A stretch of DNA of 64,000 nucleotides from Gigaspora margarita. Its lineage: Eukaryota; Glomeromycota; Glomeromycetes; Diversisporales; Gigasporaceae. Where the stretch lies: contig WTPW01001261.1 in assembly GCA_009809945.1 (NCBI GenBank), forward strand, positions 86,596 through 150,595, given 5' to 3'. Under the pieces are notes generated by a model, which was not told where the DNA came from, did not search any database, and saw only the letters and a list, made by a program, of their open reading frames with translations. Each line of letters starts with the position of its first letter. Position 1 is the first letter of the stretch. Below are positions 22,229 to 33,629 of the stretch, in pieces. The translations under genes and the position numbers were made by a program.

Positions 22229-22495
22229 TTAGTAAAACCAGAGATATGACCTTTTGAACTTTGAGAAAAGTTCTAAAAAACATACATAAACTTTATATGC
22301 TTTATCTCTGGCTCTATTGAGTTTATTTTAATAATCTCACCACTATTATATCAGCGAATTTATAGTAGCAAAATCTTTCAAAAGATCTTGTGGACCCCAA
22401 AATCTTTCAAAAGATTGTGCAAACCATCAAAATAAACAAAATATTTCACAATATATTTCAAAATATTTTGAAATATCAAAATTTTGAAATATTTT

Positions 22496-23421
22496 TTTTT
22501 TTTTTTTTTTTTTTTTGGTATTAAGGTGAGGTCTTGCTTATATCTTTATTAGTAATTTAGATAAGTTGCTACATGGAGTATACTTCTTTGTATAAATACA
22601 AAATTTAAATTACATACAAGAATTGAAGCTCAGACTAATTTATCTGCAACCTAAACCTACTAGAGTGGTCAAGACTTACCTAGTTTGATAGAGTTAAAAT
22701 AAAATTTATAGGTGTACTATATTTAACCCAATAGACAGCCCAAGAACCAATCTTCTTAAGAGCTGTACCAATAGGTGGACATGAATTTGGGTTAATATGA
22801 AGTTGATCAGGTTGGCCACAAGAACAACTATATATAAATGTTTGGCATAAAGATGGTTGCTTTTTGGATTGTAATATATTAGAAGTAGTAGTAGAAGAAG
22901 GATAAGTAATGTTATTGGTTTTCTGCTATAAAGCAAATTGGGAACAATAAGGCTTCTACAATTGTTCATATGATAATTCAGAGACTTGAAGAAGAATTTT
23001 TATTATGATTTATGAAGCTAATTTTGAGGGTAAGTGGAAGGGTCTAAGTTCTTGAATAAGATAAGAAGGAATTAAGCTTTTAAGTATAGTTTGAATATAA
23101 TAAGGAGAAAGTAAAGCTGGTGATAAATAAAAGGCTAGGTGATTATAAATAGTCTGAATAAGTTGAGATATAGTATTTGAGGAAAGGTCTAAATCTGTAG
23201 AGTTAATAGTATTAGTAATAGCAGTAAGAATAATCTGGTTAATATTGTTTGCACCAGAACAAAAAAGCCAATGATTAGGAGAATCAGGAGTGTTGCATAT
23301 GAAGCAGTTGGTATTTGGAAATAGGTTAGAAAAAATTGAGTAAAAGTAAGAGTATGAAGGTAGTTCATTTAAAAATAATTTAGTTTTAAAAGCTTTAAGA
23401 TTGCTAAGTTTGAAGTTGGTA
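22496..23421 (-). mobile_element. 5'-truncated LINE with poly A tail and 18-base target duplication
   Basis: An exact 18-base repeat, AAAATTTTGAAATATTTT, lies at 22478-22495 and 23422-23439. The plus-strand T run at 22496-22516 is a poly A tail on the minus strand. Between them, minus-strand coding from 23421 to 23010 has CFICNTPDSPNHWLFC, a CxxC-x6-H-x4-C-like zinc motif of the kind found after LINE reverse transcriptases. It starts without its own ATG because the 5' part is missing. A second frame at about 22870-22690 gives YSCSCGQPDQLHINPNSCPP and GSWAVYWVKYSTP before a stop, probably the true C-terminus. Stops and a frame change between the two show decay. No reverse transcriptase domain remains. 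Confidence 0.75.
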
Positions 23422-23718
23422 AAAATTTTGAAATATTTTGAAAATGGTTTCAAAATATTTTTCTAAGTAAATTTCAAAATAGTTTAGAACTGGGAAACCA
23501 AACTGGATCAGTAGATCTGTAATCTGGGTCATACCAAAAGTGCATTGGACCAATATTTTTAAATATTTCAATAATGTTTGAAATTAATCTACAAACTCTG
23601 TATTACAAGATTAGATTAGATCTTTTGTTTATAATTAGATCTTTAATTTTACATTGTTTTTGTTTGTTTTTAGTTTGTTTTTTTTTGGTTTTTTTTTATT
23701 TATTTTTTTAATATTTTT

Positions 23719-24426
23719 TTTTTTTTAGATTTAAAGGCCGTGTGCTATGGCCGCGATTTATTATGAGTTATAGTGACGTAGTATTTGTTACATGAATGAG
23801 GATACAACTAGCCACACGTGCACTTTTGGTGCCTAATTTAAGTAGTCCGCCTAGAGGTTCTACACTAGCTGCCATACCTACAACCCAACTACGGGAATTG
23901 TCTATTTAAACCCTCTGGTTCATGATCCTCCTATTACTACCTGACGCACCACTTATTTAAGCAGATATTGTAGGGCCACAACCCTTTTACTTATCAACAA
24001 CCTTAGGGCTACTTTACCCTCGCACAAACTGCCTACCGAGGCAACTTCCGTGTCCCATACATGTAGCATTGCCCGGATTTGGTAACCGAAGCTACCTGCC
24101 CTCATTAGGTTCATTCCGATCGTAGTACCACCTTCTTTGGCAATACCGTAAGGACCGATTTTCACTACCTCCTAACTTGGGACTTGCCAAACGGGTTCTT
24201 GTGGGTTTTTTCCGGTTCCCTGGATTTGCGATGTAGTACATCATTGCGCCCGCGAGCTCCCATTCGAGATGGTGGAACCAAGGTTACAGGTTTTTTGCAC
24301 CCAACCGATCATAAGCCACAATTACCAAACACAGATTTTAACTCCAAAACGTCACCAGTGGGATTCGAACTGTCAATCTGCCGCTTGGGGGTGACACCTT
24401 GACCACTTCTCTAAGGCGCAACACCC
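23719..24426 (-). mobile_element. tRNA-derived SINE with 20-base target duplication
   Basis: An exact 20-base repeat, TTTATTTTTTTAATATTTTT, lies at 23699-23718 and 24427-24446. On the minus strand the element begins GGGTGTTGCGCC. It has a box-A-like CTTAGAGAAGTGG near 24403-24415 and an intact box B GTTCGAATCC near 24361-24370, spaced as in a Ser- or Leu-type tRNA. It ends in a T run (poly A on its strand) at 23719-23726. The body, about 600 bases, is less AT-rich than its surroundings. TTCTACACTAGCTGCCATAC in the body also occurs at about 11327-11346. The open frames at 23953-24165 and 24184-24402 are incidental. Confidence 0.75.
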
Positions 24427-24678
24427 TTTATTTTTTTAATATTTTTCTTTTTATTATAGCACTTTACAAGAACACCAACCTAACTTCTCTGGTGCTTTGC
24501 AAAAAAGACAACAACTTTTTAGCACTTTACAGGAAATCTTATCACACTATACACAATTTACTTATAATATATACATGTTTGTATATATGTTGTACATTTG
24601 ATTAATATTTGCATCAGATTGAATCTGATGTATATCAAATAACTATCAGTTGACTAGCATTCAATGATTAGCAACAAC

Positions 24679-24859
24679 AAGACCCCGAAATATACATAGA
24701 TAGGTCAGGTATGAGTTTGCTTATTTTTGAGGTTTTTTATGCAGATCTTTTCTATTTATAGTGATTTTTTTGCTTATTTTTAAAGTTTTTTCTGCAGATC
24801 TTTCCTTTGTTAGTAACCCTATAATTAACCTAACCTATCTATGTATATTTCGGGGTCCT
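24679..24859. mobile_element. AGGACCCC-ended TIR element, short copy
   Basis: Ends AAGACCCCGAAATATACATA and the complement AGGACCCCGAAATATACATA, both followed by GATAGGT. An exact eight-base duplication GCAACAAC flanks it (24671-24678 and 24860-24867). The interior repeats GCAGATCTTT and TTTGCTTATTTTT. Related to 2747-3214. Confidence 0.7.
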
Positions 24860-24934
24860 GCAACAACTGGTCTAAACTAACTCCTAACTTTATTGTAATT
24901 TTACTCTAATTTTAAAGACCATATTAATTAATTA

Positions 24935-25080
24935 CCTGATTATTTTTATTAGAGGCCCACTCTATTTCCTTCTCCTTAAAATAGATTTGATTAGGTTTTT
25001 ATATATAATTTCAATATTTTTATCCCTCTCCTCTCCTAAAAAATCACTTGATTTTTGTCACTCCTCTAATCTAATTTAGG
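24935..25080. repeat. Second copy of the approx. 160-base unit
   Basis: See 10040-10200. Same orientation, from TTATTAGAGG to TTTTTGTCACTCCTC. Confidence 0.5.
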
Positions 25081-25127
25081 CTGGGTTTTATTTGATACAA
25101 AAATTGATTTAATGCACTACATTTATA

Positions 25128-25722
25128 TGGGTCCATATTATTTCACCAACAATAGAGTTCCTAGTTGCCAAAAATTTTGCTAATTGATTAGTTGCCAAAT
25201 ATAGTTGCAATTAATTGATTATTCATATTATATGGTATTATTAGATAATTAACCAATCAAACCCAAGAAATTAATACAAATTAGCCCAATTAAATAAAAT
25301 ATCTCAGAATTATATTAATTGAATGATTAATCGATTAGTTGGTTAAAATTTTTTTTAAATCAATTAGTTGAAAAGTTGGTAACTAGTTGGTTATTCAACT
25401 AACAATTAGAACACTAGCCAACTATCACTTTACTGACATAACATTTTATTGACAAATATTTACCAACAAGTTCATTTTACTGATAGTTTATTTCACTAAA
25501 GCTCATTTCACTAACAAATTTTTTTTAAAAAGCACACTAACTTTAACCCTAATTCTACTCTAACCCTACTCTAACCCTAATGACAATGACCAGAATTATT
25601 TGTTAGTAAAATAAGCTTTAGTAAAATAAACTATCAGTAAAATAAACTTGTTGATAAATAATTGTTGGTGAAATGTTATATTAGTAAAGTGATTGTTGGC
25701 AAAATAATTGCCATCTACTTAC
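25128..25722. mobile_element. Foldback element of TTTTACTGA/TTTCACTAA words
   Basis: The left arm (CACTTTACTGACATAACATT and GTTCATTTTACTGATAGTTT) returns inverted in 25595-25715. The arms reiterate TTTTACTGA or TTTCACTAA about every 20 bases, and the centre holds TAACCCTAATTCTACTCTAA. The outer left edge TATTATTTCACCAACAA is separated from the arm by a hAT-like insertion at 25153-25416. Confidence 0.5.
25153..25416. mobile_element. hAT-like MITE of GATTAGTTG words, nested
   Basis: It starts TAGAGTTCCTAGTTG and ends AATTAGAACACTA. The flanks ACCAACAA and GCCAACTA agree at six of eight positions. The interior reiterates TTGATTAGTTG and ATTAATTGA words. Confidence 0.5.
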
Positions 25723-25736
25723 ATATATACTTATAT

Positions 25737-26016
25737 CAATGTTGTTACAGAACAGCTTTGAACAATGTATTTGGACAATTTTGAACAATTTTGAACAATT
25801 AAATAAAGTAAAATTACTTAAAATTTAATTAAGATAACTTATTTAAATTTTAACTGAAATGTGTTTAGCACCTAAAAAAATATATAGTTATATATTTTTT
25901 AAATAAATTTATTAATTATTAAAACCTGAACAAGCTTTGGACAATCTCAAATGTTGGACAATTTTGGATGTGAACAAGTCAAAAAAGGCTGTGAACAGCC
26001 AAAATGTACAACACTG
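25737..26016 (-). mobile_element. 280-base hAT-like MITE, copy 3
   Basis: Reverse-oriented copy of 2904-3183, from CAATGTTGTTAC to TACAACACTG. CTTATAT is repeated directly outside both ends (25730-25736 and 26017-26023). The interior repeats TTTGGACAATTTTGAACAAT near each end. Confidence 0.7.
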
Positions 26017-26179
26017 CTTATATCTAACAGCATGCTAAATTGATATGTGCATAATGTAATTTTTTATGCAATAAGTAATTATCTTGTTATTTCTGTATTG
26101 TCTACATTGTGTAATGATAAATAAGTTTTTATGTTTTTTATAAATTTGACTTCTGACTTTAATTCTACTGATTAATAAA

Positions 26180-26400
26180 TAATCTTATAGGCATAGCCAA
26201 CAAAACAATTTGAAGAGTATTATGCAAAGGTAAATAAATATTTGTGTTCTTAGTTGATGGACTTGATCTATAATCTTAGTTCTTTATATTAATAATATTT
26301 ATATTTATAGTAATTAATATAAATAAGATGATTTGAAAGATATTATGTAATAGTAAATAAATATTTGTGTTATTTGTTTATAAATATAGTTTTCTAAATC
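26180..26400 (+). repeat. AAGATGATTTGAAAG...TAAATAAATATTTGTG repeats
   Basis: Two copies near 26205 and 26320, with a third near 28068-28120, share GATTTGAAAGATATTATG and GTAAATAAATATTTGTGTT. Dispersed repeat of unknown class. Confidence 0.4.
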
Positions 26401-26418
26401 TAATCCTACAAATTAATA

Positions 26419-26569
26419 AGTTACAGTTATTGTATGAATATGTGTACATAAGTTAGTTACACACAGGTACATATTTAAATCATATAGCTAAAGGCCATGT
26501 AATTTAGATATAAATTCATGTAACTAACTTACATACACATATTTATATAATAACTATATTATCATATAG
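26419..26569. repeat. Foldback repeat of about 150 bases
   Basis: AGTTATTGTATGAATATGTG with ACATAAGTTAGTTAC at the left is mirrored by GTAACTAACTTACATACACA and TATTTATATAATAACT at the right. Confidence 0.5.
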
Positions 26570-26613
26570 ATTTGTCATAACAACCTGTGTATTACTTTTT
26601 ACTAATAATTTAA

Positions 26614-27131
26614 GGGTAGAGGGTACTAATTTAAAATTATATATAAACTAAATGATAAATTTTTTTTATATTTAATTTTATGAAAAATTATATTAAGTAA
26701 ACTAATTATAACCCTTAAGAAAAGTTTGTAGAGCAGGTTTTTTTGATTCTAATAATAGTAAAATTATTAAAATTGGTTAAAAACTTAGTGAGATATAAAA
26801 TTTTAAAGATTAGGTATTAAAATTTAGTAATAAAACCAACTTATAAATTTGCGTAAATTGACCAATCAGAATTAGCGATTTTGTGCAACCCAGAAAAATT
26901 TGGGCCAACCCAGAAAAACTTTGTAATATATACAACTATATTTTTTTAAAATATAATAATAGTTCAAAATTTTACCATAATAGATAAATTGTTTTATTTA
27001 TATTTTGTGAAATTTTAATAAAAATTAGTTGTAATTTAAAAAAGTTTTATTAGTGGCATATATTAATTTTATATAAAAATTTCAAAACATCATATAAAAC
27101 TATATAAAAATGATCAATATACCCTCTACCC
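26614..27131. mobile_element. TTAA-flanked TIR element
   Basis: GGGTAGAGGGTA at the left is exactly inverted at the right (TACCCTCTACCC), with TTAA on both sides (26610-26613 and 27132-27135). TTAA duplications are typical of piggyBac-type elements, but the ends are too short to assign firmly. The interior has a worn GTAGAGC module at 26725-26790. Confidence 0.45.
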
Positions 27132-27399
27132 TTAAACTTTCTTACTTGTTTGTTAAGATTTTATTTTAATTATTCCAACTTTATTTTTTTCTTTTTAAAT
27201 ATTAGCAACAATTCCTATTTTTTTAGCTGTTGCAATAATAAAAAAATAAGCTTTTAAATCAATTTTGATAAAAAGTCTTAATATGTAGAACCAGTTCAAT
27301 AAACTATTTATATAAACTTTGTTTATTTTTTTAAAAAACTTTTAAGCAACTTTACAAGGAAAAAAAATGGGTTTGAATTTGAATTCAATATTGTAAGAA

Positions 27400-27760
27400 C
27401 TTTAAAAATGTTTCTGACCACCTATTAATTCTTTGTTCAACAATTAAAAAATTTTAAAAATCTCCTAGTTATAAGAATTTTAAAAATTACCAAATATTGT
27501 TTTTACTAGCTATGAAAATTTTAAAATAATCTAACTAAATATAGTCTTTGCATAGTTATAAAAACTTTAAAAATCATTTGATCAATATAGGCTTCTTTTA
27601 ACTAAAAAATTTTAAAACAACTTGACTAAATAAAGTTTTTCAATAACTATAAGAATTTTAAAACTATTCAACTGAAATATAGAATAAGGATCTTAAAAAT
27701 ATAGTCTTTACTCTGCCATAAGAATTTGAAAACTATTAACAAACCAAACAGAGTTTTTAT
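27400..27760 (+). repeat. Diverged tandem array, unit about 65-70 bases
   Basis: Five or six units share a pattern close to ACTA(G/T)(C/T)TATAAGAATTTTAA followed by AA(A/T)TA(A/T)TCTAACTAAATATAG. Very AT-rich and non-coding. Confidence 0.45.
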
Positions 27761-27769
27761 CTACTATCT

Positions 27770-28750
27770 GGTATATATTTTTATATATACCCATGCGAAT
27801 AAGTTTTAAAAAAAGCACAGATTGTTACAAAAAACCTATATAATAAATTGTTTTTATAGTAACAGATTAAATGAATACAAATAAATGTGAATAAAACATA
27901 TCATAGTAATATAATTGCTAATTACTTCGAATCTAATAATAAAGTTATGTATTACATATTTAAAAAAACCAATAATTATTTTAACATGAATATAATTCAT
28001 ATTATCGATCAAAATTGGTTAGCAATTATATCACTATGCCACTTTTTTGCTATAACTAATCTATCTCGAATAAGATGATTTAAAAGGTATTTTACATAAG
28101 TAAATAAGTATTTATATACTTAATTGGTGTACTTGATTTTTTATTAGTTCTATATATATATAATTTTTTTTACTATAAGCAGTCATACCAATACTTTTTA
28201 CTTAAGAGAATTGTACTACTAATTGTAATTACAAATAGTTACTTTAAAGATAAGTTTGATATCATTCATTATTTCACTTATTTTGACAAATTTTCAAATG
28301 TGACCTGCTGCACCATTCCAAACCTTGGTTTGAATCAAAAAGCTTATCATGGCTGCCTATTTTTTAAACCTCCTTCTCTTAGCTTCTCGAGTAGAGGAGT
28401 TCTATTATAAGAAAAAAAAAAACATGTAATGAAATAAAAGGGAATAATATAAAAAGGGAACAATCTACTCAACCTAAACAAAGAACCAAATATATATCGA
28501 AAAGAAAATAGAAAAAAAAAGAAAAAGGCAAAAAAAAACAGTATATAATAGCTTATGTGCCGTCTAGCGACATGAAGAGAAAAAGAAAAACCCCAAATAG
28601 AAAAAACAAAAAACAGTAAAAATTATATAATACTGCACAAGGAAACGCCTTATCAAAGTATTATATATACATAAAAAAAAAAGAAAAAAGAACATTCTGG
28701 AATTTGGTCTTCTTAAATCAGCCTACTCCACTACACCATGTCTCATTACA
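27770..28750. other. AT-rich stretch without a recognised gene
   Basis: Contains the third AAGATGATTT repeat (28068-28120) and a purine-rich run of GAAAAAG and AAAAAG words at 28420-28690. The frame at 27887-28078 shows no recognisable similarity. Confidence 0.3.
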
Positions 28751-28753
28751 TGT

Positions 28754-29149
28754 TTGTTTCTGTTTATCAACTTGCATACCTTCTTTCTGATTAGGATAGA
28801 AACAACAATGCTGATCTTTTGGAGGTGGTACAGCAGATTTCCTACTTTTTATCAAAAATTTCAAAAAAAAACTCCAAGCGAGAATGTGGTAGCAGGTATA
28901 TTGTTGTTATGTCCTTGTTGCCAAAAATCCTTAAAGAGAGTGTTAAAAAACTCATTTTTAAATTCACCGCCTAGCCAACTATATTACCTTTGTCGACAAA
29001 AGAAAACTTCTACCAGAATTTCTTGTATCAAGGGTGCCTACTGCCAGTTAACTTGCACAACAGATGCTTTTGGCTTGCATGCCAAATATATAAAGGAGTC
29101 TCTAGACAAAGAAGTAAAAAAGGTTGACCTTTATAAAAATCAGTATTAA
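28754..29149 (+). CDS. Unrecognised open frame of 131 codons, doubtful
   Basis: It has an ATG start and a single uninterrupted frame, with a hydrophobic N-terminus and a Cys-rich middle (LLLCPCCQKSLKR). It matches nothing I know. It is longer than most chance frames in such AT-rich DNA and its codon use is less AT-extreme, which is the only support. It could be a piece of a transposon or a larger spliced gene. Confidence 0.2.
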   Translation: MFLFINLHTFFLIRIETTMLIFWRWYSRFPTFYQKFQKKTPSENVVAGILLLCPCCQKSLKRVLKNSFLNSPPSQLYYLCRQKKTSTRISCIKGAYCQLTCTTDAFGLHAKYIKESLDKEVKKVDLYKNQY

Positions 29150-30095
29150 TAGCTGCTTTGTTTTTTACTAAAAATTTTTTGTTTTTCTTTTGTTCAAAAA
29201 TTTGAACAAGTGATCGATAGGAAAAGTTGATTAGTTCTGTATATTAATAATTTTTATATATATAGGCTATATAAGATAATTAATATTAATTGAATAATTA
29301 AATTTTATAATAATAAAATTATTTCTTAAATATTAAAATTTTTATAAATTTTATTTAAAAAATTTTTTTTATATATATTAAATAAATTTTAAATAAGTAA
29401 ATAGATTATATAAGATTTGGGATCTAAACTAATAGGTTGTTTGTATAGATTTAAACTACCATAAAGTATCATATACAAGATCCTCTAATAGTAGATCTAC
29501 TATAAATTAGACTTAGGCATGAACTATAAAATCTATATTAATCAAATACAGGTTTTTTAAATAGTTAAAATATACAAAGTATTATGTATTTTAAATTTTT
29601 TTATTTCATGATATAACCTTATAGTATGTACTAGATCTGAGATCTACCATAGTGCACTGACCAAAAGTATCCCCCTTTTTTAATACCTTTATTGCAAAGT
29701 ACCCAGTGCAAAACATGAGACCTCTATTAATAAATATAGATTTTTTTAAATTTTTAGACTGCTTATTATAAATGCAAAATATGTATATGCTTAAAATTTT
29801 TTCTTGCAACACTGACCTGCTGCTATATAATATACCTGGGTCTTTTGTAAGTTTTTTTTATAGGTAGATTGCATTGTATCCTGGGTACTTTGGTTAGTGC
29901 ACTACGGTACTATTTAGTTTAAAAATTAGTAGAAAGTAATAGACCTGGGTCTTGTATACAGCACTTTATAGTAGTAAATAGTTTGTGGAATCGAAATTAT
30001 TAAGTAGTATAAAATCTAGAATTTGAAAATAGCAGTTGGGGCTCTAAACTAATAGGTAGTTGGTCTTTAATTAGTAAATAGATAAATCAGAACCA
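29150..30095. other. No recognised gene
   Basis: AT-rich DNA with short diffuse repeats such as ATACCTGGGTCTT and AGACCTGGGTCTT near 29833 and 29940, perhaps ends of an old element. Confidence 0.3.
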
Positions 30096-30199
30096 GTGGT
30101 TAAAAAAGTGCTGTAAATTACGTGATTAGGGTTTATATATGTCCTGACCCCTCTAGTGATAGGACTGTTGGCCAATTAAATTTTATAAAACTCAAAAAT

Positions 30200-30545
30200 G
30201 GCTTTAATTTGAAAATAAGCTACCCTACAATCGACAAAAGTTGCTACATAGTAATGTCTAAATTTTACCAAGCAAATCGATTAAAATTGCTTAAATAACT
30301 TATTCAGAAGATCAAAATATACTTATTACAAAATTTTTATAAGTATTAGAGAATATTTTATTAATTGACTTTGATTTTTACGTTTGATAGAAAAATTAAA
30401 ATTTTTTAAAAAAATATATTTGATGAACGTAAAAATTAAAAGTTAAATAATAAAAAATTTTTCAATTTTAATAAAAATTTTAGAATATATGTATTTTGTT
30501 CTTCCAAACAAGTTTACTTAATTAATAATTATCGATTGACATAGT
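30200..30545. repeat. Copy of the AAATAAGCTACC family core
   Basis: GAAAATAAGCTACC at the left, TTGCTACATAGTAA, then the palindromic core (GACTTTGATTTTTACGTT ... AACGTAAAAATTAAAAGTTA) and AAACAAGTTTACTTAATT. The right terminus is not intact. Confidence 0.5.
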
Positions 30546-30633
30546 TGAATTTAGACTTTACTATATAGCAACTATCTGTAATTAACTAATAATCGATTTT
30601 GCTTCAATATTATTGGTTATTTATACTATATAT

Positions 30634-31793
30634 CAAAGATGGCACCGAAACCTTTTTTGGCGATTCCAAAAGTTTCAGGTTTCGGATTATAGCTTCTGAA
30701 ACCTTATCCAAAACTCGAAACCTCGCCCAAAACCTGAAACCTCAACCGAAACCTGAAACCTCAACCGAAATCCTGAAACCCCGAAACTGCCAAAACATTA
30801 TAACTTATTTGTTTATTTTCCCCAAAGTTGGTGCTGATACCCTTTTGTGCCAAATCCAAAGTTTCAGGCTTTGGATTATAACTTCTGAAACCTTATCCGA
30901 AACTCAAAACCTCACCTGAAACCCGAAACCTCATTCGAACCAAAACCTCACCTGAACACCAAAAACTACCCCAACTTCCATATACATTGATTGCATTAAT
31001 GTATTATATATTTCTTTCAATTATACATTAAATGCACTGATGTATGCTATGTATCTCTTCAATATACATTAATCGCATTAATGTATATTATATATCTCCT
31101 TAAAGAATTCAATGCATCCAACAATTTATTGCATGCATGCAGTCCTTTTTGTTGTTATGATTCACAAGTACAACATGAAAGGTATAATAATTCCGAAGTT
31201 TATATTCTGACAATCAAGGTTGCTTTTGCAAGTATCAGTTTTTTTTACTTATTACGTAAAAACTGGGTACAATATCAAGTAATAATAAGTAATTAGTACT
31301 TCCATATCTACTAATGATAGGATTGATAGGTTACCGTAGAATTAAATAAATTGTTGGTATCAAAAGACATAAAATACTTATTAATTGATTATTGGCAATT
31401 TTTTTCTATCATCCTAGAATTTTGAAATCAGTTGTAATGACGGTATGATATTAAAAATAAAGTTGACCTGCTTTAAAAAAAAGCCCCCCGAACAAACTGA
31501 GGCAGTGAAAAAAATTGTCAAAAACATAATTAAAAAAAAATCTATATAATATTATAATTTATTCAAAAATAATTTTACATTTTGGGTTCATTAAAAATAA
31601 GGCAACTTTATAATAAATTTATAAGCTTCAATATTATATTTTTGAGTTTCAGATTATAGGTTTGGTTTCGGATTATAGTTTCGGGGTTTTGGGTTTCAGA
31701 GTTTCAGTTTTTTTAAAAAAATCTGAAACTAGTTTCGAATTAGAACTGTTCCGAAACTAGTTTCGGATAGGTTTCGTTTCGACCCCATGTTTG
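30634..31793. mobile_element. 1.16 kb hAT-like element of CGAAACCT words
   Basis: Ends CAAAGATGGCACCGAAAC and the complement CAAACATGGGGTCGAAAC fit hAT ends. An exact eight-base duplication CTATATAT lies outside (30626-30633 and 31794-31801). The outer parts (30640-30965 and 31620-31790) reiterate CGAAACCT or AGGTTTCG words. The middle contains a three-fold ATTGCATTAATGTATATTAT-type repeat (about 30985-31100) and unrelated AT-rich DNA, probably inserted. The frame at 30599-30919 simply reads through the words. Confidence 0.75.
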
Positions 31794-31960
31794 CTATATA
31801 TATATAGGACATGATAGATGGGTGACCCCACCCCTCTAAAAAATTACGTGATTTATTGCACTTCCTTTAGGAAAGCTAGTATTAATACAAGCAGATATAA
31901 ACTAGTAAATAAGTACTAAGTAACAAATAAGCAAGTTTATAATAAATATATACAAAAAGG

Positions 31961-32239
31961 CAGTATTGTATGTTTTAGCTATCCATAGCCTTTTTTGGCT
32001 TGTCCATATCCAAAATTGTCCAAACATCCAAAATTGTCCAAAGCTTGTCCAGGCTTTAATAATTAATAAATCTATCTAAAAAATATATAACTATATATTT
32101 TTTAGATGCTGAACACATTCTTGTTAAAATTAAAATAGGTTATCTTAATAAAATTTTAAGTAATTTTACTTTATTTAATTGTCCAAAGTTGTCCAAAATT
32201 GTCCAAATTATTGTCCAAGGTTGTCCCATGACAACATTG
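31961..32239 (+). mobile_element. 280-base hAT-like MITE, copy 4
   Basis: CAGTATTGTATG to GACAACATTG, with flanks CAAAAAGG (31953-31960) and TAAAAAGG (32240-32247). It is very close in sequence to copy 2 (2904-3183), including the TTGTCCAAAATT words at both ends, which suggests recent activity. Confidence 0.75.
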
Positions 32240-32719
32240 TAAAAAGGTATAGAATTTACTTACTAATAACCATAAAATAAAATTATAGTACTATAAATAT
32301 ATGTATTAAAAATGTATTGTAAAAAGATTTCATAAGTATATTTAAGGGTAGGTAAATATTAACAGTACCAGTATGGATAAAAAATTTTCACATTTCCAAA
32401 TTAAGGTTTTATTAATTAAATAAAAATCAGTTATCAGAGATTTTCAACAATCTGTGCTTTTCCAGGTTTAATTAGCGCCAAGAATCTGTTGGTATCTTAT
32501 TAATAATTATACTAGTTGTATCAAATTTACATAGTAAATGCAGATCATCATATGTGCGGATTTGTGGAATTGGACCTTTTTTTGTAGATCTCTCAAATTA
32601 TAATAAACCAATCAGAATCATTAGATTAGGCCACCAAAATCATAACTTTGCGCTACATAATATGGATTCACATACACATCAGAAAGTTTTTTTTATTAAT
32701 CTACCTTTTTATCTTACTT

Positions 32720-33110
32720 TCGCTTGTCGTAGTAGGAGTCGTTGCTTGTAGGTGTCATATTCGTAGGTGTCATTGTCTGACATAAGTGTCATCGTCGTAG
32801 GTGTAATTGCTTGTATACGTTGTTACTTGTAAGTTTTGTCATTTGTAGGTACCATCGCTTGTAGATTTCGTCACTTGTTATTGTCTAGTAGCATCTTTGT
32901 TGTTGACATTTCGTTGCTTGTAGTTAATTGGCATTGTTGTTTATAGGTTTCTTCACATTTACTGATACATTCACTGTTGGTATTCATATTTTGTAGCTTT
33001 TTACTTCCATTCGTCTTTTCTGCTGATGCAATTTTGTTGATGTGTGGTGTTTTAGGTCCCTTGTGCCTGATGGCATTTACTATTGTCGTGTTGGTATAAC
33101 TAACTAGCAA
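32720..33110. repeat. GTCGTTGCTTGTAGGTGTCAT word-repeat block
   Basis: Degenerate reiteration of TGCTTGTA, GGTGTCAT and GTCGTAGG at 32725-32960, fading to the right. The minus-strand frame of 84 codons (32871-33125) is a reading of these words and is probably not a gene. Confidence 0.4.
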
Positions 33111-33629
33111 GGTCTTGTAAGTCATGGTTTTGGCGAGTTTTTAATATATGAAATGGCGATAGTAGACTTTTCTCGTAGTCTAGATTAGGGTTAGATTGGA
33201 TAGGTGATTAGTAGTGAAATTAGAGCAAGTTTAGGGTGAGATTAGGCTATAGTAGGTTTTAGCAGTACGATTTAGTATATAATAAAAACCTACGGTTACG
33301 AGGAAATAACTAGCAATTTTTTGATAAAAAAAAAAAGTGCTAAACTAGAAATGGAAAATGTTTTAAAAGTGTTTTAAAAAAATATGATAATAAAAACATG
33401 TTTATTAAAATTAAATGTTTTAAATACTTTAATACACTTTGACGTAATAATAATGACTTATTTATTTATTTATTCTTAAGATATAAATTCATTCAAGAGT
33501 TATAAAAATGCTACGACGCTAAATTAACCAACCGGAAGTAGCATTTTAGTTTTAACCGAATTCTAATCTCAGTGCCAATATTTTAAAATTGTTTTTTTTC
33601 TATTCCTAGGCTAAGTTATCATCCACTAA

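Larger units (their letters stand above)
22345..24620 (-). repeat. Second copy of element R1, split by a LINE and a SINE
   Basis: Pieces at 22345-22495, 23422-23718 and 24427-24620 match the reverse complement of 1-1060 in order: the AAAATATTTT block first, then the TTTTTGCAAAG word block. Two retroelements interrupt it (22496-23421 and 23719-24426), each with its own target duplication, so R1 is older than both. Confidence 0.55.

Noticed and set aside
24345-24426. True tRNA gene on the minus strand
   Set aside because: Boxes A and B are present, but the acceptor and anticodon stems do not close well, and the segment is the head of an element with a poly A tail and 20-base duplication.
30599-30919. 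106-codon plus-strand gene
   Set aside because: Its second half reads CGAAACCT words of a hAT-like element with exact target duplication.
32871-33125. 84-codon minus-strand gene rich in Thr, Asn and Lys
   Set aside because: It is the reading of a degenerate word repeat; no start context or similarity.
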